Below, in pieces: positions 1 to 7,619 of a stretch of 9,266 nucleotides of DNA. A program made the position numbers and the translations under genes. The DNA lies in the NCBI GenBank assembly GCA_021846605.1, contig JAJZWQ010000123.1, positions 1 to 9,266 on the forward strand, in the 5' to 3' direction. Within the stretch, counting starts at the first letter, position 1. Each line of letters starts with the position of its first letter. A model generated the notes under the pieces. That model had not been told where the DNA came from. It did not search any database and saw nothing but the letters and a program-made list of their open reading frames with translations. Source of the stretch: Bacillota bacterium. GTDB lineage: Bacteria > Bacillota_E > RBS10-35 > JAJYVN01.

Positions 1-48
1 CCGAATGGAACTACCGCGTCCGCCCCCGGGCATCAGCATCATGCTCAA
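1..48 (-). CDS. Possible 5' end of a gene leaving the window (N-terminus only)
   Basis: The reverse strand is open from an in-frame TAG at 79-81 to the window edge. A TTG at 46-48 lies 9 bases after a GGAG (58-61); ATG codons follow at 40-42 and 37-39. From the TTG the peptide reads M-S-M-M-L-M-P-G-G-G-R-G-S-S-I-R. A short hydrophobic stretch, then Pro-Gly-Gly and basic residues, resembles the cytoplasmic start of some membrane-anchored M23-type peptidases, but 16 residues cannot identify a family. The gene would follow the 220-1380 gene on the same strand after 171 bases. It may also be chance coding. Confidence 0.25.
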   Translation of the reverse strand, partial: MSMMLMPGGGRGSSIR

Positions 49-164
49 GTTAATGTGCTCCGGCGCCTTACGTCCGGCCTACGCCGCAACGGACTCGTCG
101 CCACACAGGGGCGCGGGTCAAGTCGCCGCGAACGTCCCGCAAAGGCTCCGGCCCACACCCGTGC

Positions 165-183
165 CCGCCCCAGACCGGGGCGG
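165..183 (-). terminator. GC hairpin downstream of the 220-1380 gene
   Basis: A perfect 7-bp stem, CCGCCCC (165-171) with GGGGCGG (177-183), encloses a 5-base loop. It begins 37 bases past the stop codon of the minus-strand gene ending at 220. No T-run follows on the minus strand, so it is not a textbook intrinsic terminator. It may end transcription weakly or protect the 3' end. A TTGACC resembling a -35 box lies at 116-121 on the minus strand, but no good -10 box accompanies it. Confidence 0.3.
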
Positions 184-219
184 TTCAGGCAGCAGGCGGC
201 TCCGAGGCCCGGGCCCCCC

Positions 220-1380
220 TCAGGGCAGGTCCAGATCCTTCAGGATCACCAGCAGCGAGAGCTTGCGCGCATGGCGCTCCCGCAGTTGCGCCAGGCGCCG
301 GGCGAACTCCGCCTCGCGACCGTCCCGGGCGGCCAGGGTCTGCAGGTCCCGCAGGAGGTCCCGCGCTGTCTGGTACTCCCCCGGCCGCTTGGTCTGGATC
401 CGCGCCTCCACGTCTGCCCAGGCCGCCTCACCCCGGAGGGCCAGCGCGCGGAGACGGCGCTCCATGGCTTCGGCCTCGGCGCGCGCCCGCCGCTCCGCCT
501 CCCGCGCCGCCCGCTGTGCGGCCGCGCGCTCCCGCGCCTGCCGCCGACGCTCGGCGGCCGCTAGGAGTGCCCCCACCGTCCGGGGTGCGCCGTCCGACCT
601 GTGCCCTGGGGCCATGGCACGGCGGAAGCGGCTCCGCAGCGCCAACGCCACGGCGTCGGACGGCCCGGTGACCACCTGCGCCAACAGGGCGTCCTTCTCT
701 GCGGGCGGCAGGGCCGCGATCCACGCCCCGAGTTGCGCCGGGTCAACCCCTGGGTCCAAGGGCGCGCTGGCCTCAGCCGCCGCCGCCAGGAGCTCTGCGT
801 CCAAACGCAGGAAACGCGTGAGGGTCTGGAGCGCCTCCGAGGATGTCGCAAGCCCCGGGGGGACGGGTGGTTCCAGGACCTCGTCGTCCACCTCCCCCGA
901 CTGCACGGCCAGAAGCCATCCCACATACAGCGCCCGCGGGTCGCCTGCCGCCACCTCGTCCCGCACCGGCAGCAACTCCGCCAGGATCCCGGCCTCGCCG
1001 TCCTCCCGGTCGTCGTCGTACAGGTCCCAGTCGCCCTCTTCATCCGTGGACGTCAGGGCCAGGAGCACATGGGTCTCTGTCGCCCAGGCGCGCGCGGACT
1101 GCCCGGGGGCATACGGGGCCACGGCCCCCGGGTCCAGGAGGGTTCTGGGCCAGCGCAGGATGACCTGACGGGTACCCCAATTGGCCCGGTAGAGATGGAC
1201 GTCGAAATACCGTTCCATGACTTGGTCGACATCCCCGCGGAAGTCGCCGAAGTTGTACGTGTTCACGAAGCGGGTCGCGCTGATCTGGGCCCGCGAGGAC
1301 AGTTTGCGCAGTTCCTGCCGCTGCTGGCCCGAGAGCGGCTGGTCCAGGGCCCGAAACTCGTAGTACTGGTACTCGCTCAC
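220..1380 (-). CDS. Conserved protein of the SWIM-zinc-finger-neighbour type, function unknown
   Basis: The product has 386 residues. The start is GTG at 1378-1380, 5-7 bases after a strong GGGAGGGAG; the frame stays open further upstream, but that part shows no protein-like sequence. The N-terminus (about 3-85) carries the most family-like part: the YQYYEFRALDQPL start, SSRAQIS (28-34), YNFGDFRGD (42-50), a YFD near 58-60 and NWGTRQ (67-72). A very acidic loop lies at 113-129 and an Ala/Arg/Glu-rich, probably coiled-coil helix at about 271-317. The tail has an LRERHARK segment (366-373). No catalytic motif, signal peptide or membrane segment is visible. From memory, homologues in actinobacteria and some Bacillota are encoded beside SWIM zinc-finger proteins; none lies in this window. 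The nearest upstream gene instead encodes a SEC-C zinc protein, 500 bases away. The gene is confident; the function is unknown. Confidence 0.85.
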   Translation of the reverse strand: MSEYQYYEFRALDQPLSGQQRQELRKLSSRAQISATRFVNTYNFGDFRGDVDQVMERYFDVHLYRANWGTRQVILRWPRTLLDPGAVAPYAPGQSARAWATETHVLLALTSTDEEGDWDLYDDDREDGEAGILAELLPVRDEVAAGDPRALYVGWLLAVQSGEVDDEVLEPPVPPGLATSSEALQTLTRFLRLDAELLAAAAEASAPLDPGVDPAQLGAWIAALPPAEKDALLAQVVTGPSDAVALALRSRFRRAMAPGHRSDGAPRTVGALLAAAERRRQARERAAAQRAAREAERRARAEAEAMERRLRALALRGEAAWADVEARIQTKRPGEYQTARDLLRDLQTLAARDGREAEFARRLAQLRERHARKLSLLVILKDLDLP

Positions 1381-1859
1381 GCGCTCCCTCCCGCCCGGCG
1401 AGATTCGCCTCCGAACGCCACCGGTCCTGGGTGGTGGCGGCGTCCCTGCCGGGTGTGTAGGACGGGGCGCCCCAGCTGCCCTACGATCGCCTGCCGCGGG
1501 TGCGCAGGATCGAGGGATCGCCGCCCCCGTACCCGGAGTGCGACACAGCTTTTGCGCCGTGGGCGGCAAGACGCCGCAGCCGGCCGTCCTGCGCGCCCTG
1601 CGCCGGTGGTGGCGGGAAGGCCACCCGCGCCGCCCCGCCGCGCGTGCGACGGCGGCGGCAGGCGGACACCCCCTCGCCACCCCGGGTGTCCGGGCTGGGC
1701 TTTGACCTGGCCGGAGCGCCCTCTGGAAGCGCCGGTCTGCGGGGAGGTCCCGCCGTGCGCCCTTCAGCGGAGCCCCACGCCCGGGCCGATCGCTGCCTGG
1801 AGGCGCATGCGCTCCACGACTGGATTGCCGGCGCCTGCCTGCACTGGCCAACGTCCGCC
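1381..1859. other. Long intergenic stretch without a recognisable gene
   Basis: About 480 bases separate the SEC-C gene from the 220-1380 gene. Open frames exist on both strands, but their translations are Arg/Pro/Gly-rich, show no domain and have no convincing ribosome site, as expected of high-G+C non-coding or antisense frames. A 9-bp inverted repeat, CGGACACCC (1663-1671) with GGGTGTCCG (1684-1692), has a 12-base loop. No clear -35/-10 pair was found. The promoter of the 220-1380 gene should lie here. Confidence 0.5.
1397..1439 (-). promoter_or_regulatory. Two leader hairpins ahead of the 220-1380 gene
   Basis: The probable 5' leader can form two hairpins. One is a 7-bp stem, CGCCACC (1416-1422) with GGTGGCG (1433-1439), with a 10-base loop. 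The other is a 5-bp stem, GGCGA (1397-1401) with TCGCC (1405-1409), with a 3-base loop, just upstream of the ribosome site. They might affect translation, but short stems are common by chance at this base composition. Confidence 0.2.
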
Positions 1860-1885
1860 CCTGACCGCCGCCGGGGGCGGTCAGG
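1860..1885 (-). terminator. Hairpin over the stop codon of the SEC-C gene
   Basis: A perfect 10-bp stem, CCTGACCGCC (1860-1869) with GGCGGTCAGG (1876-1885), has a 6-base loop and includes the TGA stop (1881-1883). It is the strongest short inverted repeat in this area. No T-run follows on the minus strand, so it is either a non-canonical terminator or a 3'-end stabilising hairpin. Confidence 0.4.
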
Positions 1886-4613
1886 CCCCGTGGCACCGCT
1901 TGTACTTCTTGCCGCTGCCACAGGGGCAGGGATCGTTCCGGCCGACCGGCCGCACGCGCTCCCGTGCCTGGCTCTCCGCGCGCCTGCCGAGGGTCACGGG
2001 AGTCGGCGCCCCCGCCTGCGGCTTCAGGACGGCCAGGCGGCGGCGGGCGGCGCTGGCCGCCTCGCCCACCCCGGGCTCCATCCGGTCCAGCACGCGCTGC
2101 CAGTGCGCGGCGGCCGCCAGGCGGTCGTCCCGGACCTCGGCCAACTCTGCCAGGAGTTCGTGCAGTTCGGCGGAGTCGGACCCCAGGCCGGCGCCCCCCT
2201 GCGCAAAGGCGGCGGCGGCTCCGGGATCGCCGCAGGCCAGCCACTCCTGGGCCAGAAACAGCAACTCCTCGGCCGTGGCGGCCCCCGCAGCCGCCCGCCC
2301 TTCGGCATGATCCACCAGGTCCGGCAGGGCCAACGCCACGCCACCCCGGACCAATGGCGGCCGGTTGCGCACCCGGTCGTGCCACTCCGCGCCCGAAGGG
2401 GCCCTCGGGACGACATGGCGCAGCTCTCCGCCCCCCTCGTGCCCACCCAGGGGGCAGCCGTGTTCGGCGTGGCGGCGGTCCCATTCCTGAACCATCGCGA
2501 TGATGTCCGCGATCGTCGTGCGCGTCGGCCGCAGGCGCCCCTCCATCCCGCAGGAGCGGCAGACCTGCCGCGGGGCCAGGACGACATCCCGCGGCACGTC
2601 GACGGTGTGCTGGCCCAGATGTGTGCGGGCCACACCCCACCGCACCCCGGCGGGGACGCCCTCGGGGGCGCCCGCCGGGCCGTCGGACCTGTCCGCACTG
2701 GGATCCACGCAGACGTTGATCCGTGTGACGTCATACAGGTGCACGTGCCCGCAGGACGGGCATTGGAGGGCCAGGCGCAGGGGCTGGCGACCGTCGATCT
2801 CGCCCCCGCGGTCCGCGTGGGAATCGGGGGGCGGGCAGGTGGCCCCCTCGGCGCGGATTTCCGCCGGCAGGGATGGGCGCGGCCGGCCGAGGAGGGCCAG
2901 GACCCGGTCCATGCGGGCCAGCCAGGCGGCAAGTTCTCGGTCTCCAGGCCGCCAGAGCTGCCGCACGCGTTCCAGCGCGGCCGGCACTCCGGTCTCGACG
3001 GCCCACTGCGCCGCCTCCGGCCAGAGGAACGGGTCGCGGTCGCACTCGACCGCCATGGCCGCCATCTGGGTCGCCGCGTCCGCGTCGGGGATCGCGGCCC
3101 ACAGGGAGAGCGCCACCACGCGCTGCCGATCCGTGCCCAGGCGCTCGTCCGGATCCGGCCACTGCCCCGGGGTCGGAGGAGTGCAGGGCGCGGCCGCAAA
3201 CGCCCGGCGCAGGACCGGCACCGCCTCCGGGTCGATCCAGCGCCCCAGGTCCAGGAGGTCGCTGATATCCGGGCGCAACCGCTCCACCGCTTTGTCGCCC
3301 ACGTCCAGGAGGCGGGCGGTGGTCGCCGCGTCCAGGCGCGCATCGGCCGCCGCCAGGGCGGCGATCGCGGCCCGGACCCCTTGGACGAACAGCCGCCGGT
3401 CCCGCAGAGGCGGGCCCGCCCCGTCCGCGTCGGCCAACCGCTCCCATGCCGCCAGCAGGTGGTCGATCCACGCGGGGCCCCCGACCTGGGCCGCGATCAC
3501 TGGGTACCAATAGGCGGGGTCTCCGTAGGCGGGATCCAGCGCGGCCAGCGCCCGCTCGACCGGATCGGCCATGCCCTCCAGCCCCAAGGCGCCCTGGCCC
3601 AGCCCCCCGGGCGCCAGTAGGGGCTGCCACCAGTCCATGGGATGGCAGATCGCCGCATAGAGGGCCACGCCGAGCGTCCAGGCCCGCAGCCGCACCTTGG
3701 TCGCGGCAACGGTGGGTCGGATCCGGGCGCCGAAGTGTGACCGCAGACCCAGAGTCCGCAGGCCCAACTCGGCCAGGCAGTCGCGCCGCGCCTGGTCCAG
3801 GTAGGCGGCCTGGGGGCTCAGGCCGGCGGGCGGCGGCGGCAGGGCCGCGATCAGCCCACGGATGGCCTCGCTCAGGAGCGGGTAGCTGCGGAGGGGCCGC
3901 CGGCCGTCCTGGTAGAGCACCCAGGGCGGCGGCCCGGCGGCCCGCCAGGTGCACCAGCCGGTCCAGGCGGTGTCGTCTGGGGGGCGGTGCGGGCCGAGTT
4001 GCTCTCCCAGGCCTCGGGCCACCTCGTCCACCAAGAGGGCCTGCGCCAGGTCGGCGAGCATCGCCCCCTCGTCGGCCTCGTTCACGGCACCCAAAACCAT
4101 GGGCCCCAGGTGCGAAGGCTCCAGGCAGGCCGCGGACAAAAGACCGTCGGGATCGGGGCCCTTATCCCCGACCTTCCGGTACAGCCGGGCGGCGGCCGGG
4201 CAGATGCGCTCTGGTGCCAAGCACCGCAACTCCCGGGCAACTGCGATCCAGGCCTTGGCGGGCACGTCCGCAACGTGCGCCGCCCACCCGGCCGCGATGT
4301 CTGTCGCGCCCGCCCGGGCGGCCATCGCGGCCGCCATGCGCCGCCAGGCCTCGGGCACGTCTGGCCAGGCGGCCCGCACCGCATCGGCATCGGGCGCCAG
4401 CACCCGGTCCAGCAGGGCATGCGCGGCCTGGTGCGCGGCCTCGGGGTGCGCACCGCACAACAGGCGCAGCAGCGCGGCATCCCCCTGCAGGCGGGCGACC
4501 GCCCAGGCGACCACGTCGGGATCAGCATCGTCGGCAAGCCGCAACAGCTCCGCCTCCGAGAAGAGGGGGTGCGATGCGGCACGCGGGGTGCTCTCTGGGC
4601 CGGTTCCGACCAC
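1881..4613 (-). CDS. Large SEC-C zinc-binding protein with helical repeats
   Basis: The product has 910 residues. GTG at 4611-4613 is the start, 8 bases after GGGAGG. Residues 1-600 are Ala/Leu-rich helices, probably HEAT-like repeats. Next comes a zinc-ribbon-like segment with C618-x2-C621, C635 and C685-x2-C688. Residues about 785-850 look like TPR-type helices. The protein ends in a SEC-C motif, C896-x-C898 and C907-H908, within [20 protein letters not shown]. In SecA the SEC-C motif binds zinc and the partner SecB; elsewhere it is a general zinc module of uncertain role. No signal peptide or membrane segment is seen, so it is probably a cytoplasmic scaffold or binding protein. I do not recognise the full-length family. 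The gene reads toward the SWIM-partner-type gene at 220-1380, but the 500-base gap argues against tight co-transcription. The very long plus-strand frame across it is an antisense artefact. Confidence 0.85.
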   Translation of the reverse strand: MVGTGPESTPRAASHPLFSEAELLRLADDADPDVVAWAVARLQGDAALLRLLCGAHPEAAHQAAHALLDRVLAPDADAVRAAWPDVPEAWRRMAAAMAARAGATDIAAGWAAHVADVPAKAWIAVARELRCLAPERICPAAARLYRKVGDKGPDPDGLLSAACLEPSHLGPMVLGAVNEADEGAMLADLAQALLVDEVARGLGEQLGPHRPPDDTAWTGWCTWRAAGPPPWVLYQDGRRPLRSYPLLSEAIRGLIAALPPPPAGLSPQAAYLDQARRDCLAELGLRTLGLRSHFGARIRPTVAATKVRLRAWTLGVALYAAICHPMDWWQPLLAPGGLGQGALGLEGMADPVERALAALDPAYGDPAYWYPVIAAQVGGPAWIDHLLAAWERLADADGAGPPLRDRRLFVQGVRAAIAALAAADARLDAATTARLLDVGDKAVERLRPDISDLLDLGRWIDPEAVPVLRRAFAAAPCTPPTPGQWPDPDERLGTDRQRVVALSLWAAIPDADAATQMAAMAVECDRDPFLWPEAAQWAVETGVPAALERVRQLWRPGDRELAAWLARMDRVLALLGRPRPSLPAEIRAEGATCPPPDSHADRGGEIDGRQPLRLALQCPSCGHVHLYDVTRINVCVDPSADRSDGPAGAPEGVPAGVRWGVARTHLGQHTVDVPRDVVLAPRQVCRSCGMEGRLRPTRTTIADIIAMVQEWDRRHAEHGCPLGGHEGGGELRHVVPRAPSGAEWHDRVRNRPPLVRGGVALALPDLVDHAEGRAAAGAATAEELLFLAQEWLACGDPGAAAAFAQGGAGLGSDSAELHELLAELAEVRDDRLAAAAHWQRVLDRMEPGVGEAASAARRRLAVLKPQAGAPTPVTLGRRAESQARERVRPVGRNDPCPCGSGKKYKRCHGA

Positions 4614-4932
4614 TTGGTCGTCCTCCCGTCCGTGCTGGCTGAGACTCCCACGCGGTGCGGCCCCTCGGCGCCCGGCGCCGCTGCCCGGACAGCGTCACGG
4701 CGGAGTACCGCCGCTTTGAGATGTTTGTATCACAGCTACAGAGGTCGACGGGGCTGTCGCAGTGGCCAGACGCCCTCCAGCCCCGGCCCAGTGGGCGGCC
4801 GATCCGGCGGGCTCAAAGCACGGGCTAGCTAGGGGTGCCGCCACCGGCTCGCCCCGCGGTCGGGGCGCGGCCAGGAGGGCAAACGCCAGACCGAGCACTT
4901 TCCCCCGCGTCGCGGCAGCGGTGGGTCGGCCC
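4614..4932. other. Intergenic region upstream of the SEC-C gene
   Basis: This stretch of 319 bases probably holds the promoter of the SEC-C gene. The area 4710-4745 is richer in A+T than its surroundings and, on the minus strand, contains a TGTGATACA resembling an extended -10 box, but no -35 box sits at a proper distance. A 6-bp hairpin (4698-4703 with 4708-4713) has a 4-base loop. An 8-bp CTAGCTAG palindrome lies at 4825-4832. A 67-codon minus-strand frame (4695-4898) starts GTG with a signal-like hydrophobic N-terminus but has only a weak ribosome site and a non-protein-like tail, so it is not called. Confidence 0.4.
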
Positions 4933-5527
4933 TCAAGGGGTGTGGGGGAGCCGCGCGGGCGTCTTCGAGGTGGCGGCCACCGGGTGCCGGTACTCCCAGA
5001 ACGTCAGCAGGACGAACGCGTCGATCGCCAGTGCCCCGAAGCACTCCTCCAGGCCGTTGGAAGAAGGCCACGGGATCAGCTGGGCAACGACGGGCGCGCT
5101 CAGCCCCAGCAGGATGTACACCAGCCCGCGGCGGGAGCCGGCCAAAAGTGCCCCCACGCCCCAGGCGGTCGAGGCCAGCGCGGCCTGCAGGAAGAACCAG
5201 AGGGAGACGAAGTCGTGCGGGGTGGTCCCACCGTGGGTAGATCCCCACCAGGGCCAGGAAGATGCCGGCGGTCCCGAAGAGGCCCGAGGCGAAGCCCTGG
5301 ACCCAGTGGCGCATCCCGGCACCGAGCGAGAGTCCGTAGAGCAGGATCAGGCTGCCGACGGTCATCATGCCGACGTTGTAGATCCAGGGATCGATGGCAC
5401 CCGGTGAGCCCATGGCGCTCAGCGGGCTGCGCAGGACGGAGAAGGTGGGGTTGGCGGCTGAACTGACGAGGACGACCACCCAGGCCCAGAGGACGGCGAC
5501 CGGTCCGGCGTAACGCAGCGCGCGCAT
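4933..5527 (-). pseudogene. DUF998-type integral membrane protein, frameshifted
   Basis: Start ATG (5525-5527) lies 7 bases after GGAGGG. The first frame runs about 98 residues to GIYP near 5234. Skipping one base (such as the C at 5233) continues in the next frame as GGTTPHDFVSLWFF and ends at TGA 4933-4935, giving a 197-residue protein, the usual size for DUF998. Visible features are a first helix at about 8-24, the NPTFS...SPLSAMG loop (26-40), WIYNVGMM and a second helix (49-71), a third helix (78-97), the PHDFVS loop (103-108), then helices at about 109-128, 135-152 and 163-178. DUF998 proteins are multi-pass membrane proteins of unknown function. Unshifted, the first frame runs into an Arg/Pro-rich tail ending near 4829. 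Both halves remain intact, so this is either a recent mutation or a sequencing error. Confidence 0.8.
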
Positions 5528-5873
5528 CCCCGCACCCTCCCGCTGCCCACCCGGGTCAACCGTCGCAGCCGGCTAGAACCTGCTCGGCATGGGCCGTCGG
5601 GCGATCTGGCCCCCTGAGGCGGTGTGGAAGAGTACGCCAGCCGATCTGGCGGGACCTGTCCGCATGCGGTCCAGTTGCCAAACAGCGCACCTTTACCCCG
5701 CGGCGGGGCGTTCCCTCGGGCGGCGCCCGACGGGGTCGGCCTCTGGCGGGGTGAGGCACCGATGCATGGCTTCGCCTTGGCTGCGGTGGGTGGTAGCGTC
5801 CCACACCGGCAATGCGCACGGAGGGACGCCAACGGGACGCGGGCATTTGACCATCAGTAGCCCGTCTGAGCCC
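5528..5873. other. Intergenic region between the thioesterase and the DUF998 gene
   Basis: These 346 bases show no recognisable gene; the open frames give Pro/Arg/Gly-rich peptides. A 5-bp hairpin, CCCCG with CGGGG around a 3-base loop, sits near 5697-5709. I compared the region by eye with common riboswitch cores (TPP, FMN, cobalamin, glycine) and saw none. A TTGACC on the minus strand lies too close to the DUF998 start codon to be its -35 box. No terminator follows the thioesterase stop. Confidence 0.4.
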
Positions 5874-6830
5874 CTACCCCCCGCCCCCTCCCCGGCGGGC
5901 AGCCCGACGCGCAGCGGCCGCCTGCGCCAGCGCCTCCTCACGTTCCCCCAGGGCAGTGAGGGCGGGAACGGGCGTGGGGTGTCCCGAGGGGTCCAGGGCG
6001 ACGAAGGTGAAGGCGGAGTGCGCCACCGGCCAGACCTCCCGCCCGTACCGCCGGCGCCAGAAGGCGTCCACCCGTACCTCCAGGGACGTGCGGAAGGTGC
6101 AGGTCAGGTAGGAGCGCAGCGTCAGGACATCCCCCACGGGTACGGGCCGTCGGAAGGAGACCTCGTCCACCGCCGCCGTCACGGTGGGGAGGCCCGTATG
6201 CCGGCTGGCGCTGATCGCGGCCAGTTCGTCCGCCAGGGCCAGGATCCAGCCGGCCGATGCCTGGCCGGCATCGCCCGCCTGTGCGGCGGGCACGATGCGG
6301 CTGGTGCTCTCCAGGCAGAGCGCATCCGCGCGGGCGGCACCCGGCAGGGAGATATCTGGGGGGAGGGTGTCTGGCTGGGCCAGGCGCCGGGCCCGCCGCT
6401 CGGCCGCCAGCCGGTACGCCTCCTCCTCCGCCGGGGTCTGGGGTACGACCTGCGGCAGCGGCGCCGGCCGGCCGCCGGCATCCAGCCCGACGACCGTCAA
6501 CATGGCGGCGGCCGTCTGCCAGGTCCGCCCGGTGATCGGGTCCTCCCCGGACACGTCGACCTGGATCTCCATGGAGGTGTGGAAGGTGCGGGTCACCTGG
6601 GCGATCAGGCGCATGCGCTGGAACACGCCGATACCTGCGGCAAACGTCAGGCGGTCCAGGTGGGCGGTGACGCAGGGCAGGCCGGAGAGGTCTGAGGCAA
6701 GCTGCGTGGCCAGTGCGTCGGCCCGCTCCGTGACGTAGCCACCGAAGACGCTGTGGTAGGTGTTGAGGTCCTGGGGCCGGATCACGACGGCGATCTCGCT
6801 GCGGCAGGCGGCTACGGGTAGTTCCCGCAC
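5874..6830 (-). CDS. Tandem hotdog-fold acyl-CoA thioesterase
   Basis: The product has 318 residues. The GTG start at 6828-6830 lies 5 bases after GGAGGG; the frame is open for 53 more codons upstream, but these look non-coding. Two hotdog domains are present. Domain 1 (about 10-117) has DLNTYHSVFGGYVTERADALA (21-41, with N23 and the FGG loop 29-31), a CVTAHLDRLTF strand (53-63) and TSMEIQVDV (85-93). Domain 2 (about 172-288) has GWILALADELAAISA (194-208), TVTAAVDEVSF (216-226), the RPVPVGD turn (228-234) and TSLEVRVDA (248-256). This is the architecture of the ACOT7/ACOT11/ACOT12 acyl-CoA hydrolases, which release free fatty acid and CoA. The chain-length preference cannot be read from sequence. 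A Gly/Arg tail (307-318) ends the protein. It is probably cytoplasmic, transcribed divergently from the LapA-like gene. Confidence 0.85.
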   Translation of the reverse strand: MRELPVAACRSEIAVVIRPQDLNTYHSVFGGYVTERADALATQLASDLSGLPCVTAHLDRLTFAAGIGVFQRMRLIAQVTRTFHTSMEIQVDVSGEDPITGRTWQTAAAMLTVVGLDAGGRPAPLPQVVPQTPAEEEAYRLAAERRARRLAQPDTLPPDISLPGAARADALCLESTSRIVPAAQAGDAGQASAGWILALADELAAISASRHTGLPTVTAAVDEVSFRRPVPVGDVLTLRSYLTCTFRTSLEVRVDAFWRRRYGREVWPVAHSAFTFVALDPSGHPTPVPALTALGEREEALAQAAAARRAARRGGGGG

Positions 6831-7053
6831 AGTGTCCCTCCAAGCTGGGCGATGGGCCCGGCGGCGGGCTTCGCACCATGGCGTGCTGGTCCCTGCTGCC
6901 CGCGCACGCTGTGGGCTGGGATACCAAGGCAGTATCATGCGCATGGAACACTTGGAGGCGGGGGCCATCCGGTGGACCCCGCTCCACATGGAAGCTGAGC
7001 GTCACGGCGGCGACGGGGAACGCTGAAGGCGACCGCAGAAGGCGAAAAGGGCG
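6831..7053. promoter_or_regulatory. Divergent intergenic region with a palindrome over a -10-like box
   Basis: This region should hold the promoters of both the thioesterase (minus) and the LapA-like gene (plus). A perfect 10-bp palindrome, CATGCGCATG (6936-6945), overlaps a plus-strand TATCAT (6933-6938) that matches the -10 consensus at 5 of 6 positions; the -35 area is poor. A 5-bp hairpin (6856-6860 with 6865-6869) lies in the thioesterase leader. The palindrome could be an operator, but this is a guess from position. Confidence 0.25.
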
Positions 7054-7518
7054 GTGGCTGGGTTGGGCCCGGTGGATAAGTCCAAGCGGCAGGCAGACCG
7101 GCGAACGCGGCGCGGGACCGAGTGGACGCTCTTCCGCCTGATCGTGATCCTCTTGGTGTGCTTCTGCGTAGCGATGTTCGCCGTGGAGAATGACTACCCG
7201 GTCACCCTAAGGTTTCTGGGGTTGCAGGCTCCGGGGGTGCGGCTCTGGCTGCTGCTGTTCGCGGTACTGCTGCTGGGAGGCCTGGCGGCGCTGGCGCTGG
7301 CCGGACCGGAAATCGTCCGGTTGCGCCGGGAGATCCGGGGGCTGCGGCAGGAGATGCAGGGACAGGACCCACGGAAGGTGGAGGGGGTGGGTCCGCTTCC
7401 GGCGATACGGGAGAGGATCCTCGCGCCGCACAAGGCGGTGGAGGATCCTCTCCAAGACGGCGCGCGCCCGGAGGGTGGGGGGGCAGCAGAAGCGGGACCG
7501 AAGGGGCAGGCGAACTGA
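7054..7518 (+). CDS. LapA-domain (DUF1049) membrane protein
   Basis: The product has 154 residues. GTG at 7054 is chosen because AAAAGGG lies just upstream; the next GTG (7072) has no ribosome site. A basic N-terminus (8-20, many Lys/Arg) is followed by helix 1 (about 26-43), the typical ENDYPVTLRFLG linker (45-56) and helix 2 (about 63-83). A charged, probably coiled-coil stretch follows (86-103), then a Pro/Gly/Glu-rich tail to 154. This order of two helices, short N-x-x-V linker and cytoplasmic coil is the LapA domain. LapA, with LapB, controls LpxC stability and lipopolysaccharide synthesis in Escherichia coli; outside Gram-negatives the role is unknown. The downstream sugar transferase is on the opposite strand. 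The coding tail contains a strong inverted repeat (7410-7453). Confidence 0.8.
   Translation: MAGLGPVDKSKRQADRRTRRGTEWTLFRLIVILLVCFCVAMFAVENDYPVTLRFLGLQAPGVRLWLLLFAVLLLGGLAALALAGPEIVRLRREIRGLRQEMQGQDPRKVEGVGPLPAIRERILAPHKAVEDPLQDGARPEGGGAAEAGPKGQAN
7410..7453 (+). repeat. 13-bp perfect inverted repeat inside the LapA-like gene
   Basis: GGAGAGGATCCTC (7410-7422) is the exact reverse complement of GAGGATCCTCTCC (7441-7453), with an 18-base spacer. The spacer can pair again (CGCC with GGCG), giving a long, nearly continuous hairpin. It lies in codons about 119-134, after the membrane domain. Each arm contains the self-complementary GAGGATCCTC, so slipped or cruciform pairing is also possible. 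No T-run follows. Confidence 0.7.
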
Positions 7519-7619
7519 GTGGCGGGCGGGTCCCCTGGGGGGCAGATGGCGCAAAGCGGAACAACGATCGGGGACTCGAGCCGCACCGGCATCCCGGAGT
7601 AACCGGCGGTGGCCCGGCG

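Noticed and set aside
1664..1692. Inverted repeat GGACACCC/GGGTGTCC as a terminator
   Set aside because: A 12-base loop, no T-run on either strand and a position about 190 bases from any gene end; reported only as part of the gap.
1381..2640. N-terminal extension of the 220-1380 gene to 806 residues
   Set aside because: The extra part is Arg/Pro/Gly-rich and overlaps the SEC-C gene in another frame; the GTG at 1380 has a strong ribosome site and the recognisable family sequence starts there.
1500..3620. Open frame of 706 codons on the plus strand
   Set aside because: Antisense to the SEC-C gene and the gap beyond; no ribosome site, no domain, and the composition is that of a reverse-strand shadow. 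The SEC-C motif and zinc ribbon prove the minus strand is the coding one.
4695..4898. Possible 67-residue secreted peptide on the minus strand
   Set aside because: The hydrophobic N-terminus looks signal-like, but the ribosome site is weak and the rest is low-complexity; no support beyond an open frame.
5528..5873. Possible riboswitch ahead of the DUF998 gene
   Set aside because: No conserved core of TPP, FMN, cobalamin or glycine classes could be found by eye; only small GC hairpins.
5589..6695. Open frame of 368 codons on the plus strand
   Set aside because: It is antisense to the thioesterase, which has clear hotdog motifs on the minus strand; its translation shows no domain.
6831..6989. 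53-codon upstream extension of the thioesterase
   Set aside because: The extension is not hotdog-like, and GGAGGG at 5 bases before the GTG at 6830 fixes the start.
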